From positions 3,105,501 through 3,169,500 of the forward strand of contig JAKSGN010000037.1 in assembly GCA_024180945.1 (NCBI GenBank): a stretch of DNA of 64,000 bases, in the 5' to 3' direction. The DNA comes from Macrophomina tecta. Its lineage: Eukaryota > Ascomycota > Dothideomycetes > Botryosphaeriales > Botryosphaeriaceae. How positions within the stretch are numbered: position 1 is the stretch's first letter; every line of letters starts with the position of its first letter. Both the position numbers and the translations under genes were made by a program. Below are positions 48,671-61,788 of this stretch, piece by piece. The notes under the pieces were generated by a model. The model had not been told where the DNA came from. It did not search any database and worked only from the letters and a program-made list of their open reading frames with translations.

Positions 48671-50932
48671 ATGGCTCAAGAAGACCAAGGAACCTCCTAC
48701 ACTGATGTGTATGATAACAACTCTATGAGCACACACATCAAATTACTTACACAGCACTCGCAGGCTCATCATCGGAGCAGGCCCTTCCGGGCTGATGGCG
48801 GCATACTGGATGGCAACGTACGGCATCAACGCGCGCATTATAGACAAGCGTGGCACCAAGGTTTTCAACGGTCAGGCCGACGGTCTGCGCAGCAGGACGC
48901 AAGAACTTTTCGATAGCATGGGGATCGAGGAGAGAGTGCTCAAAGAAGCACAGCAAGCAGCCAATTTCAGCATCTGGGTACGACTTTTATCCGAGTCCTC
49001 TTGTCAATTTCCAGGCACTATTGAAGCTACTTAAAATCGCGATGAGGACTCAAGCACTGACAACCTCTCTCAGACCCCGGATGGAAAAGGGCTCCTGGAA
49101 CGAGCTGGCTCATTGAAATCCGCCGGAAAAACGGACACGCAGGCACCTTACCCGCATTGCTTGCTAAACCAAGGCAGAATCGAGCGCTTCATCATAGACG
49201 CGATCAAGCAGAGATCATCGCTGGAAATAGAGCGAGGTGTCATCGCCGAATCTTTTGCTTATGATGAAGCACTGCAGGATGACCCGCAGGCCTATCCGAT
49301 CACCGTGCAGCTGAGGACGTTGAGCGACGACGAAGCGAATCCAGATCAAGGTTACGGATCCGCAGCTGGGCGCAACGGATTGTTTCGGAGTAACCTTGCG
49401 CCTGATGACCAGCAAGAGCTCATCCAAAGGAGCAAAGCAAAATCCGGTCGCATTGAACTGGTAAAGGCAAAGTACGTCATCGGCTGTGACGGGGGCCACA
49501 GTTGGACCAGGAAGCAGCTCGGTATCAAAATGGAGGGCTCCACCACCGAACACATCTGGTTAGTATATGTGTGCATTCCCGTACCGCATATCTCTCTGCT
49601 GATCGATCAAAAGGGGCGTCATTGACATGGTTCCTATCACGAACTTTCGTAAGTACTCGTGCCCTGCCTCGACCTCCAAGGATGCAGCTGAGCGCATTTA
49701 GCGGATATACGCCGGGTCTGCGCTGTAAATAACGAAGCAGGCACCATATTGGTGATCCCGCGAGAGAACGATCTTGTCCGCTTCTATCTTCCCGTCGCAG
49801 ATACAACAGACGCAGACGGGCGGTTCGATAGATCACGCATCGACATTGATATGCTCCGCGACGTCGCAAAGAATATTTTGAAGCCCTACGACTTCGATTT
49901 CAAAGTGTTGGATTGGTGGACGGCTTACCAGGTACGCTATCCAGCGAATACTCAACACGCGAAGGGTTTTGCGGACACTGACTGGAGCAGGTGGGCCAAA
50001 GAGTGGCAACAAACTTCCGCAAAGGCCGCGTCTTCCTTGCCGGTGATGCTGTCCATACGCATTCCCCAAAAGTCGGAATGGGGATGAATACCAGCATGCA
50101 AGATGGCTTCAATATCGGCTGGAAAGTTGCCCTGGCCGCGAAGGGACTTGTCTCGCCGTCGATTCTCGACACATATGAGCTTGAAAGACACCCGGTCGCG
50201 GACAAGCTCATAGATTACGACCGCAACTGGTCATCACTGTTTACTGGAGCCGGGAGTGGAAACATACTGGCAGATATGCAGGAGCAGGATGACAAGTTCA
50301 CGACGTTTGCCGAAGGCCATTGTCTGGACTACGGGGCCAGCATTCTGGTTGACAAAGAGCACAGCCGCACTGTGGCAGCCAATCTGATACCGGGCGAAAG
50401 GTTCCCGCCGGCGAAGGTTATCCGCCACGTTGACGAGACTACGGGCTGGACTACCCGCATCTTGAGAAGCGACGGAAGCTTCAAGATCGTGGTGCTTGCA
50501 GGAGACGTTCAGGAGGCCGCCCAGATGCAGCGTCTTTCAGCGTTTGCTCAGCGCCTGGAAGAGGAAGATTCCTTTATGCACCTGCTTCTGTCCAATGGCG
50601 AGAAGGCAGCGTCCATTATCGATGTGTTTGCCATTCACTCTGCGCCTCCGCTGAGCACCAACTTCACAGATTTTCCCGAGATTCTGCGCCCGTTCTCGGA
50701 GGAGCGTGGCTGGGATTTCACAAAGATCTACGCTGATACGCCGATCCGTGTTGATCGTTACTGTGATGGAAAGGCTTACGAAACGTGGGGGCTTGACAGA
50801 GCCCGGGGAGCAGTCGTAGCCCTTCGCCCAGATCAGTACATCGGATGGGTAGGCTCTTACGAAGATTTCAAGAGCCTCGAGGGCTATTTCAAGGGGATCT
50901 TTGCGGTACAGTGTGGGACATCGGAGAAGTGA
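48671..50932 (+). CDS. FAD-dependent phenol 2-monooxygenase family
   Basis: Six exons, 48671-48708, 48764-48977, 49074-49558, 49614-49648, 49702-49931 and 49991-50932, join in frame to 647 aa, close to the roughly 660 aa of yeast phenol hydroxylase. Introns are 53-96 bases, GT..AG. The FAD dinucleotide fold is GAGPSG (17-22), the DG motif is GCDGG (221-225), and the second FAD motif is GDAVHTHSP..GMGMNTSMQD (from 352). The family's active-site trio is visible: Asp52 in NGQADG, Arg278 in IPREN and Tyr286 in VRFY, with the expected spacing of eight between the last two. The C-terminal part resembles the thioredoxin-like dimerisation domain, ending RPDQYIGWVG before a short tail. It uses NADPH and O2 to hydroxylate phenols to catechols; exact substrate unknown. 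Confidence 0.92.
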
Positions 50933-51405
50933 AGTCATTTCACCCCGCCTGATGCAATGGCGTCTTGCTGAAGTACGGAATCATCGGCGCTGGATCACTT
51001 CTGTTCTGCTTATTTTGAAGGATGAGGTTTGCTTGTGCCCTGAAATATCTATTCCTACTTGTTGGAATGTTGATGAACAGTGATAATTCATTGATGATGG
51101 CATGAAGAGGGAGAGGGTACGTGACCCGCTTGCCTCTTATACAAGTGATTGTGGCTAAGCTATATGGTGCGACATGAACAGTCTCCAAAACGAGTGATAT
51201 CCAACACTACTGCTTTCGGATTCTGCCTACATCAATCTGCTCTTGCAGCGAAGAAGTAGCTATTCGTTCTCCTTTGAATATCTGATTGCTATTCGGTGAC
51301 TTTTGAACAAAGATAACGCTTGGTTTCATTGAGTTAACGTAACGTGTTTCACCAGTGAGCTGCGCACCCCACAAACCCAAGACGCGTCTTTGCACGAAAA
51401 CAAAC
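50933..51405. other. Intergenic flank between monooxygenase and transposase
   Basis: Normal-composition DNA with no gene that I can support. It should hold the monooxygenase 3' UTR and the left end of the Fot1-like element. The stretch near 51,355-51,380 (gctgcgcaccccacaaaccc) is a weak candidate for a terminal inverted repeat. Confidence 0.4.
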
Positions 51406-53060
51406 ATGGCATCACCACAACTTTCTCAATCACTCCAAAAAGAAGCGAGGTTAGCTCTTGCTTCCCAAGCCTTGCAAAGAAACCCAAATCAAAGTCGGCG
51501 CGCTCTAGGACGGTCGTACGGTGTTCCGGAATCAACCCTACGGACGCGTCTTCATGGCACCCAAGCTAGACATGAGTTACCTTCACCAAAACGAAAGCTA
51601 CAGCCAACAGAAGAACGGGCACTAGTTCAGTGGATTCTGGACTTGGATCGACGAGGATTTCCGCCCCAGATTATTGACGTACGGCGAATGGCAGACACTT
51701 TGCTCGCGGCGCGCAGCCACGATCCCTTACCTTAACTAGTTGGTAAGAACTGGGTATCTCGCTTTATCGACAACCAGCCTGAGCTTAAAACGAAATGGAA
51801 TCGAAAGTTTCATTCACAACGCGCTAAATGCGGGGATGCGGACGCGATTAACGCGTGGTTTAAGCGCGTTTAAGAGACGCGTTAGTCGTATAGCATTCTC
51901 GACGACGACATTTACAACTTTGACAAGACAGGATTTATAATAGGTATGGTTACGACATCGAAAGTAGTCACAAGCTCCGACACGATCGGCCGAGCGATCG
52001 TCGTGCAGCTAGGAAACCGGCAGTAGACAACGGCGATTAAGGGCATTAACGCCTCCGGCTAGGCGATTCCGCCGTTCGTTATTCTCGCTGGAAAGGTGCA
52101 CTAGTCAAACTAGTATCGAGGACTACCAGCTAATTAGGTAATTACTATAAGCGACAACGGCCGGACGATAGATTAGCTAGGTCTTAAATAGATTAAGCAT
52201 TTTAATACGCATACGGAATCTTATACTAAGAAGACCTACCGTTAGCTTATCCTCGACGGCTATAGTAGCTATATAACGCCCGAATTCGACTAATACTATA
52301 TAGTAAATAATATCGTTACGCTCTATATATCTACGTATACGTTATATCTTCTCTAGCCGCTTAACGTTAGCTGCTTTTCCCCTCTCAAGCGCTCGTACGG
52401 TTACGAGGTATAGAAAAGCGTCCGCTAGAGAATTTACTATATCGATAAAGATAATTTTCTTACGATATACTTAAGGATGCGCCCATCTGTCTTTACGAAT
52501 TAAAATATTAGAAGCGGATTCCGAGCTATAGGGCTTATACTATACGACCTATAACACGTCTTATCGTCGCTCTCCATTACTAAGACACCCTCTCTACTAG
52601 AAACGGCTAACGAATAAGCACCTTAATAGACGTTAGAAATATCTTATACTTTAGCTTAGCTAGAGTAGTAGACTCGGCTTATACGGGATCTTATCTAGCG
52701 CTAATCCCAGAGCCTGATAAACTAAGCATTTAGCCAACTAGTTAAGGGATATTAGATAGCGATATATTTAGCTATAATACTTATAAAGAAAAATTTAGAG
52801 CTTTATATAGCTAATTAACGGCGAAAATAAAAGTAGTAATACCGCCGAAGGTATATCGTATATAAAGGCACTTTATAGGCTTAGTATTAAAATAAGTAGT
52901 ATAATAGGTTAATTAATAATAAAAGAATTAATTAAAATAAGTAGTATATTTAGTAGAGAAAGGCCGTACGGGCTTCCCTTATACCTATTCTACCTATTAG
53001 GGTAAAACAAGTATATAACTTACTACTAAGATAAGTATATAACAAGTATAAGATATAACT
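51406..53060 (+). pseudogene. Fot1/pogo-type DDE transposase, RIPped after codon 110
   Basis: The ATG at 51,406 opens 110 intact codons. A psq-type helix-turn-helix (ARLALASQALQRNPNQSRR to STLRTRLHG, about residues 13-55) is followed by a CENP-B-type HTH (TEERALVQWILDLDRRGFPP, about 65-95). From the TAA at 51,733-51,735 (a CAA turned to TAA) onward the same frame continues with many TAG/TAA: VGKNWVSRFIDNxPELKTKW, DIYNFDKTGFI near 51,905-51,938 (first catalytic Asp region), LILDGYSSY near 52,244-52,270 (second Asp) and a PLNV segment near 52,355 (third Asp changed to Asn). Expected length of about 540 codons fits an end near 53,040. Dead element; the N-terminal DNA-binding part alone is undamaged. 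Confidence 0.88.
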
Positions 53061-53400
53061 AAATTTAAAATACTACTAAATTAAATATTCTAACAACTTA
53101 GTAAAAGCTATATATACGTAATTAATCTAATATACCTCCTTTATATACTACCTATTTGGGGAGTAGGTAATAAAAAAAATAAGAGTAAAATAGATAACTA
53201 GGTAAGTATTAAACTTATAGACTCGCTTAAAGTAGGCGGTTAATTTCTAAAATAAAAGAATAATAAAATACATTTTCTATACTATAAGCTAGTAGTACTA
53301 CTTGTATATAGTATAGAAAATACATAAGTAGCATTCGGATAATAACTATAAATACTAGAAAAATTAGTAGAAACTTATATCTAATTAGGTATAAGTCCTC
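53061..53400. other. Transposon 3' flank with a strong hairpin
   Basis: No gene. A perfect 15-base inverted repeat, attttctatactata at 53,272-53,286 and its complement at 53,307-53,321, encloses a 20-base loop. The string acctatttggggagtaggta at 53,150-53,170 is a weak candidate for the right end of the Fot1-like element. Confidence 0.5.
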
Positions 53401-54804
53401 TATTAGCTTAAATAAGCTATAAGGGTTGCACCTTATTTTATAAAATAATATAAATAAATAGCCGCTAATTATGGAGTAGAGAAAGTCTAATAGCCGTAAT
53501 AAAATAAGTATACTTCTAGCGAGATAGGACTTTAGTAAGACTATCTACTAATATTACTACTATAGGCGTCTACTAAAGATAAACGTTACCTACTTAGGCT
53601 TCCTAGCGCAGCTAATAGTAGTATATATCTATATAATATAGCTTAGTATTAAGCTTCCTAATACTTTTCTATATAAGCCGAAGTATTTACGTATTATCGC
53701 ACTATATTTTAATTTAGTGGCCTAGATTAAATTAGACTTCTTTAAAAAGGTATTTCTACTAGAAGTATTACTTAGCGGCTTCTAATAAGGTAAGAAGCTT
53801 AGCTTTAGTAGTTAAAGTTATAACTATAGGCTACTTAATAGCCTTCTAATTAATAGCTACTCCGAATATAGTAATAATCGAGCCTTAGTAGCTATAGTGC
53901 GTATTTAAATTATTAGTAAATACTATATTACTACTAATAGTAAAGATATTATTTTCGTCCTTATAGTTACTCTAGAAGAATAAGGCGAGCTTCTTAGTTT
54001 TTACTAAGTAGCTAAGGAGTCTCTAAGAAAGTTTTAGATAGCGAGAAAACAAATTAGTAAGATAAAACAATAGTATAGAATAGACGTATATAATATCTAC
54101 CTTAGTACTAGTAGCCGCGAATTATACTAAACTAATTCTATTTTAATAAAGATAAATATCTTACGCGCTTACGTACGTGCTTTAGTTCGCTTAAAGCACT
54201 TTATCTAAAGAAAGCGGTATTAAAGAAAAGTAATTTTTACTAATACCGTAGCGAGTAATAAGGCTAGAGATATATAATTTCTAAGAGAGCTATAAGAGCT
54301 TCTACTCTCGGTCCCTTATAATATATAAGGCTAGGAACTATTATACTTCTCCTAGAATTCTTATCTTATAGTATTTAAGTAGGTCTTCTTAGAAAGTATC
54401 TATAAAAGGTTTATCTCGCCTATAGTATACTATAATAATATTATCTATAAAGAAGAAGACAAACAGGTAATTATTTAAGTATAAGTAAGATATATTAGAT
54501 ATCTAAGTTAAACTAAACTCTTTTAAGAATTTATAAAAGTACTATTACTAGAGAGCTAGTAACTCCTTAAGGCTATAAAGTACTCGAAGTAAATAAAGAA
54601 TTTAGTCTTATTTAAGCTTTAGTTCTTCTAGGGGTTAATAGTATATCCTTTCCTTAAGTAGAACGTAAGGGAATATATTTATAATATCGTACTAGCGTAT
54701 TTCTAAGTTAAAAGTATAGATTATAGTAATTAGGGCTCGGAAAATCTAAAAGATAAGGGTAGCTATATAAGTATTCTACTAAGTAGCCTAAAGGTCTTCT
54801 CTTA
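53400..54804 (-). mobile_element. Ty1/copia RT fragment, RIPped
   Basis: The minus strand reads copia reverse transcriptase: LYSLKELLAL then FFIDNIIIVYY (54,421-54,453, the FVDD box with Asp to Asn), followed by DLLKYYKIRILG-type residues. RNase H-like sequence would follow to about 53,500. The 5' side is cut off at 54,805 by the LTR of the gypsy element, so this is a partial element into which the gypsy copy was inserted or joined. A 65-codon frame at 54,708-54,905 is a shadow. Confidence 0.78.
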
Positions 54805-54998
54805 TTATAAGTAAATAGGCTAGTTATAAGTAGAGAGCCTTTAGAAGAGTCGTATATTCTTAGATACGAATTCTTAATAGTATAGAATTTACCCCTTAGT
54901 GGCATTATATACTAGGGGCCCGTGCGTAGCACGTGATAAGCACGTAGAACACACAGTATAAGTACCCTAAAAATATACTAGGGCCTATTATTCTAATA
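54805..54998 (-). repeat. 3' LTR of 7.2-kb gypsy element
   Basis: 194 bases, plus-strand start ttataagtaaataggctag, end gggcctattattctaata. Same length and sequence order as 61,789-61,982 and, inverted, 62,032-62,225. Confidence 0.87.
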
Positions 54999-55014
54999 CT
55001 ACCTCCCCCTCTAG
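54999..55014 (-). other. Polypurine tract of gypsy element
   Basis: On the minus strand ctagagggggaggtag runs directly into the LTR start tattagaat. A purine tract immediately 5' of the 3' LTR is the plus-strand primer site of LTR retrotransposons. It fixes both the LTR border and the element orientation. Confidence 0.8.
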
Positions 55015-56450
55015 TAGGAATCGCCCTAATTCCTATTAGAAGGTATTATATTAGTACCTCGTTAAAAAACCTTTAGTAAGAAAAAAGAGTGTACCTAATT
55101 ACTATATAGAACGTAGTATTATGCATTAGCTATAGACGTTATATAGTAAGGCGAATTAGCCTTATTATATAGCCGTTACTACGAACAATAAATAAAGAAT
55201 AATAAATTAATAGAAAAATAAGAAAATATATCGCTAAGCGGTTGTTAGCAATGCTAGCGGCATACTATATATATAAAAAATATAGGTAATAGTACGTTGG
55301 CGCGGTTTTTTCTTTATTATTAGGTATTATTACTATTAAGAATAATAGGAGTTAGCCTTATATAATAATATTAGCGAATATACTAATTAGTAACTCACGT
55401 GTGCTAATAATACTTATAGGGCACGAGGTTATTTTTTCGATAGCTTTAATAGATATAATAATCTCCTATACCCCCCTAGATTTTTATAGTTTAGATCTAG
55501 CTTTTCTTCTTTAACTAAAATATCTTTAACTAATATTAACTCTTTTTATTACTCCTTTCTTCTAAATAACTATTACTATATAGACCTCTTCTAGCTTCGT
55601 TTACTTAAATTACTCCTATAATAAGCTTCCGTAGACGCCTATTATAAATAATATAGTAAAGCTTCTCTCTTATCTTTAGCCGTAGCCTAGTTTAATAGTA
55701 GTATACTATATACGTTACGTGCGCTACTAGGGCACGATACGCTACCGCGAGGGTAAAGTATAAGTTAATTTTATACCTACGGAGCTTCTTAGGGGGCTTC
55801 GCTAGATCTACTTTAAGAATCCACCCTATACTAAGTATAATTAGTATACGAAGAGTAGTTATAAATATACTTTAATAAGTATACTTTTCCCCTACTTTTC
55901 TTATACTTTTTATATACTTTTATACTGCTTGTGCTCGTTACTAATAATAAAATTTATTTTTAGGTTTTTTCTTAATTTCGTCGTGCTACTAATTTACTAT
56001 CGTTCTATTACGATAGCTTCGATAGCGCTCCCGATAAAAAGATACTAGAGTTTATAGAGAAGAATGTACTTACGCTATATAAGTACGCCGGTGCGTTAGA
56101 AGAGGCGGTATCGATATATAAGAAGTAAAAGATAAAGGAAATTACGGCTACTAGTAGCCGTAGTAACTAATAGTATACGCGCAATATATCGCACTCAGAG
56201 AATTAGTAGCGTTATTAGGCTAGACTAGATAGGGTTAGCTTAATAAAGCTAACTAATAAAGTAGTAGACGAGGAGTTTAAGAATAAATACTTTATAAGAA
56301 TATCTAATATAGATAAGAGATAGTTTTAGTATAGCTTAAATATAAAGTAGATACTTCTTTAGGGCCCTTCTTTATAAATTAAGTATTTCTTCTAATATTT
56401 CTTCTTATTCTTTAATCCTAGGGGGCGCCCTTACTATAGCTTACTTATAG
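55015..56450. other. Extra 3' region of gypsy element, unassigned
   Basis: 1.4 kb lies between the chromodomain-like end of pol and the polypurine tract. A plus-strand patch at about 56,060-56,340 is coding-like (TLYKYAGALEEAVSIYKK, then TAG) and opposite in direction to pol. It might be an inserted fragment or an antisense frame; no family recognised. The remainder (55,015-56,000) shows no gene. Confidence 0.4.
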
Positions 56451-59400
56451 CCTGCGTTCCGCCTACGTTTCGCTTACATTTTAGTTAGGCATTCTAGGAA
56501 ATAGGGTTTTCTTTAAGGTAATTCTATAGAAGTTCTCTATAATTATCTAGCTCCTCTTTCTACTTCTACTCGTTATATTTATAGGGCTAGCTAAGCTATT
56601 TAAGTAGGTATTACCTTAGTAGCTCTTCTTTATAGGCTACTATAGCTTCGACTTTCTAGTATCTACTATCGTCGATTTCTTCGACTAGTAGCGGTTAGAA
56701 CCCTAGCCTTACCGTATAAACTTCTAGTAATATAATGTTAAAAATAGTATACAGCCGGGATATAGATTATAGTAGGTCTAAGTAGTAGGTCTAGGAGCTA
56801 ATCTTCTCTAAGATTCGAAATAGTCCTAGGTAATAGTTATTAAGTTTCTTATAAGGCCGTTTGGTTTTAATATTCCTTACTAAGAGAAGAACTAGTTATT
56901 TAATATTAAAATATATTTCGGTTTAGTTTCGGTTATAATATTTCGTTTAGAGCTTCTAGGAGTATCTAAGAAATTTCGCTACTAATTTTTATACTTTTTA
57001 TATACTTTCCGCGTGCTTTTTAGCTACTTTGGCTAATTCAGTTAGGGAATTTCTATTAAGGTTATTCTAAACCCCATTCTAGGAGTTAGGTTCTACCCCC
57101 GCATCTAGTTAAACTAGTGCGAAGTCTATAGAAGAGTAGGTTTTCTAGTTATAGACGTATAAAGCCTACTAGAGAAGCTTTACCTAGTCTAACTAGTTCT
57201 AAAAGATATAATAGCGTAAATACGCCTCTAACTTCTAATTTTACCTCTCCGTTTAGCCGTCTATCTACGGGTAAAAGGAGGTACTTAGTCTATACTTAAT
57301 TCTAAGATTATAGTATAATTCGCTCTAGAACTAGCTCGTAAATATTAAGCCCCTATTCGAGACTAGGCTATTAGGCGGCCTAAATTATACGAAGACATTA
57401 TTTACGATAAAATCTATAAGCGTTACTCTATTAATCATCTTCCTAACTAGTAGATAACGTATATATTTAGTAAAACGGTTAATGAGTATAAGAACTACGT
57501 TATATACTTAACCGTCTTACCCTATAGATTCTAGTAAGTCCGTAATAAAATTAAGAAAGTAGTATCTATAGGGTTAAGCGGCTACTAGTAGTAGCTATAA
57601 TAATCTATACGGCTTATACTAGCGAGCCTTATTACGTTAATAGATATTATAGCTTTATATATATTTTCTAATATTCGCGGTAATGCCTTTCTAGTAGTAC
57701 TTCCTAGAAAGTACCTTCTAGGTACGGTAAATGCCGTAATAGCTACTACTTAAATCGTTATAATTTCTAAGTAGGATTTCCTCGCGTAGCGGAGTATACT
57801 TTAGCACGTATACCCGCCTTTTATAGCGTAGGAGTCCTTACTCGTCGATTATATACTAATTATACGCTAAAAGTACTCTTTTCATAAGCTATTTTTATAT
57901 ATCTATATAGAAGGCGTCCCTTCGTTGCTTAGTATAAATAAAATTAACTAACGATTTAGAAGTAGCTTTAAATGCTATTTCGGTTATAGCGGCTACTATT
58001 ACTATAAACTAAGGTACGAAGCTTTATACTAAGCTCGTACTAGCTTTCTCGTAGTAAGTATATACCGGAGGTGCTAGGCCCTTATAAGTAAACTCGTCGT
58101 GCTTCTTATAAGTAACGGAATAGACTAAAGCGGTTTAGTAATTACTACTGTTATTTATACGTAGGTTTTTCTTATACTCTTAGCCGGGGTTCTTAGTAGT
58201 ACATAGGGGTTCTTTTAACCCCTAAATCTAGAGTTTGCGTTATAGTATAGATAATATAGTATTAAGGTAGATGCGCTTATTACCCTTCTTAAAGCTAAGG
58301 GCGTAGTCTAGACGCCTCGAAAGGGCGTCCGCTAAATTAGACTTACCCGGCTTATATTTAATATTAAAATTAAATTTAGCTAAGACTTTAGCGTACTAAG
58401 TCTATCGAGCCGTAAGGCTCTTAGTCGTTATAAAATAATATAGGTTATTATAATTAGATAATACCCGCACCGGCGTCTATACGTATACTAGGTAAGGCCT
58501 CTAATACTTAAAGTACTATACGATCGCGTAGAGTTTCTTATCGTAGGTATTATACCGTATTTTAGCACTAGCGAACTTATAGCTAAAATATATAATAAAA
58601 TACTAATAGCGCTAGTTATTCTCTCTATCTAGCAGTTAGAGAAGGATACCGCTGTAGGTATAGTTTAATACGTCGGTAATTAGTATAACTAGAAGATTTA
58701 GGTTATAGTACCGTAGTATAAGAGTCTACGTAAAGTATACTTTTAGTCTACTAAACGCCTACTTTATCCCTACGGGCTATTTCTAGGGCTTATACTATTT
58801 AGTTAGCCTCTTTTTCGGCGCTCGTTTAGCTTCTAGATTAGGATCTTAGGCTGCTTCTTTTAGTAAGCTAGTTAGTAGTTAAACTACTATAGAGTAATTC
58901 TATATAAAGCGCCTATAGAAGTTGGTAAAGCATAGAAAAACCTAAATATTATAATAGCTTTACGGCTTCGGCTAGTTTTTAATAGCTTCGACTCTTACGG
59001 GGTCTATAACAACCCCCTAGGGGGTAACGATAAAGCCTAGGAACTCGATATACTTTATATAAAAGCTATATTTAGACGGTTTTACGTAGAGGTTCTAATT
59101 ACATAATCTTTAGAGAATACGTTTAATATACTTAACGTACTAAGACTTATCCGCTAAGTATATAAGTATATTATCTAAGTATACTACGTAAATCGTGTCT
59201 ACTAGGCCTCCTAGGGCTCGGTAAATATACGACTAGAAGATTACGGGTACGTTAGTTAAGCTAAATAGTATAACTAGATACTTATAATACCCGTAACGCG
59301 TCTTAAATACTATTTTCTACTTATTACCTTTCTTTATACGGATTCGGTAATAAGTATCGCGTAGGTCTAGTTTAGTAAAGATCTTTATAGTGCTTAGGCG

Positions 59401-61788
59401 GTCTAGTAGCTCGCCTACTAGTAGTATAGAATAGCTATTTTTAACTATAACCTTATTTAGACCCCTATAATCTACGTATAACCGTATAGTACCATCTACC
59501 TTAGGGGTAAAGAGAATAGGCGCGCCCGTAGATAACTTACTATATATAATTTACCCCCGTTCTAAGGTCTTATTAATGTATTTTCTAAGAATCTATAGTT
59601 CGGATTAGGAGAGTCTATATAGGGGTATTAATAGTAGCTTAGAACCTATAACGAGATTAATAATATAATTAAACTTAGTATATTACGGTAGCTTAGTAGC
59701 TTATTCGTCTAAAAATACGTCTAAGTACTTTCTATAAGTATTTAGAATTTCGTTACGGACCTTCTTAGCTATCTTAGCTAGTAGTACGTCTACTAAACTA
59801 GCGAGTTTCTTATACGGTTCGTATACTTTTTAGATACGGGAGTATAGCCCCCGTAGATAAAAGAGAGTTTAGTTAAATAGAAGCCCTTTTAAATTTTAGT
59901 TATCTCCGCCCTACTTCTTATATGCGTTTAGTATACTTTCCGCCCGCAAGAGGGCTACGAAAGAGTTAAAGTTATTTTTTTAACTTTCTAGGTTATCTAT
60001 AGGCGAGAGCTAGTAGTTAAACGGCTAGAGAAAGTAAATAGGCTTCTCTAGTTCTAAGTTCTAAAATAATTTAGTAGCGCTTACTAGATATATATACTCT
60101 AGCGAGTTTATACTCTAGTAAAATATTTCTCTTTTAAAATCGATAACCGGTCCGGTAGCCCTAAGCTAGAATATACTGAGTATAGTATCGTAGCCCGTAA
60201 ACGAGCTACTCTAGTAAGGTTAGAATTTAGTAGTGCGCGTAGCGCTCCCTAAGTCGCACGTAGTAACCCCTATATAATAAGAGTCGTGCAATGTAACGGT
60301 AGTATTATTAAGAAGGCGGGTAGATAGCCTAATACTAGCTTATATATTTTATAAGGTAAGTCGCTCTACGTATTTAAGAAATACGAGGTTTAGGTCATAA
60401 CTATAATCTATTAATACTCGAATTTTAGTAGGACTGGATAGGGTTTCTATTAAAATAATAATTTCTATACGTTTTAAACTACCTCCCGTTTAAGGCCCTA
60501 ATCGTAAGAAGAAGAGAAAAGCGATTAGAACTTTTCTTTTTTTAAGTCTTACTTATCTTTATAGTTTACCTAGTTAGCGTAGCCTTTAGCCTGCTTTTCG
60601 TCTACGTTTAGGGTACTAGACCTATATAAATCGCCTATATTCTTTAAAAAAGCTAAAGCTTTAGATCTTTAGTCTTTTTTAGCCTTCTTACTATTTCTAA
60701 AACCCTTATAGGGACCGTTGCATCCTAGGCTAGAAATAGTAAAAGGGTACTTAGTTTTCTATAACTACTATTTATTCTTATTCTTTTTATAGGGCCTTAT
60801 TACCTCTAGCGTTTACTTAACGCGTTAGATTTTAGCTACTAAATTCTCTTCTACCTATACTCTAGTAAGGAAGAACTAGCGCACGAGCTTCGTATATATA
60901 GATAATAGAAGCTAAGAGTAAATCTAGTTAATACGGTAATCTATATTCTAAATCTAATACGTAAATTTATCCTCGTATATCTTTATTTAGGCGTAGAATT
61001 CTATAAACTTCTAGCCCTTCTTTATTACCGTAGTATAATAACTAATAGCATTATTAAGGTGGTAGACGATAGAATTATAAATATAATTTTATACTAACGT
61101 CTTAAACTTCTACTAGAGTAGTACTAGTTTCTTCTAGTTTATTAGACGTCTTTAGATATACTAGAAAAGGGTCTTATATTTAGATAACCCTTTAGTAGTC
61201 TAGAGAATTCTTCTAAGGTAGTTCTTATTCGCCTAGTATACACCGAAATATATCTCTACCGTATTCGTCTATAAGTCGTATAAGCCCTAAGTAAGGTTTT
61301 TAAGTTTTAGAGATAGATTTCTTATAAAAAGATCGAGTCGCTTTTCGCTATTATCTACTCTACTTTTCGTATACATTTTACCTACGTTTAGTATAGAAAC
61401 GGTAGGTAGTTCGCCATTAAGGGCCGCTTATAGCTATTATAAAACCTTAATACAGTTAAGGTATTCTAGAAGCTTAGCTTTTAGTATATCTTCTATAAAT
61501 ACGCTATATAAGCATTATAGTTCGTCGATAGCTATAGGCGCTCCTAGTTCGGCCGCGTCGCCTATTAGGTATTTAGCGCTCTAGGTACTTCTATTAACGA
61601 TTAGTGTTTAATAGCCTTTAGGGGTTAATAAGCCTATTTCTATTCGTTCGCCTTAAGTATTTAAACGGCTTTATTAGCCCCTTATTTCTATTATCGTAAA
61701 ATTATTCTTTTTATTAAGATTATTAAAATCGTTATATATAGTTCTTTAAGGCCGGCTGCTTTTTCGAAAGAAATTAAGAAGAATTCGA

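Noticed and set aside
51740..51940. 66-codon plus-strand frame after the intact transposase part
   Set aside because: It is a different frame from the transposase; the true continuation (VGKNWVSRF) lies in the transposase frame with RIP stops.
51355..53170. Terminal inverted repeats of the Fot1-like element (cgcaccccacaaac with attacctactccccaaat)
   Set aside because: Only a weak partial match after allowing for RIP, and no flanking TA duplication could be established.
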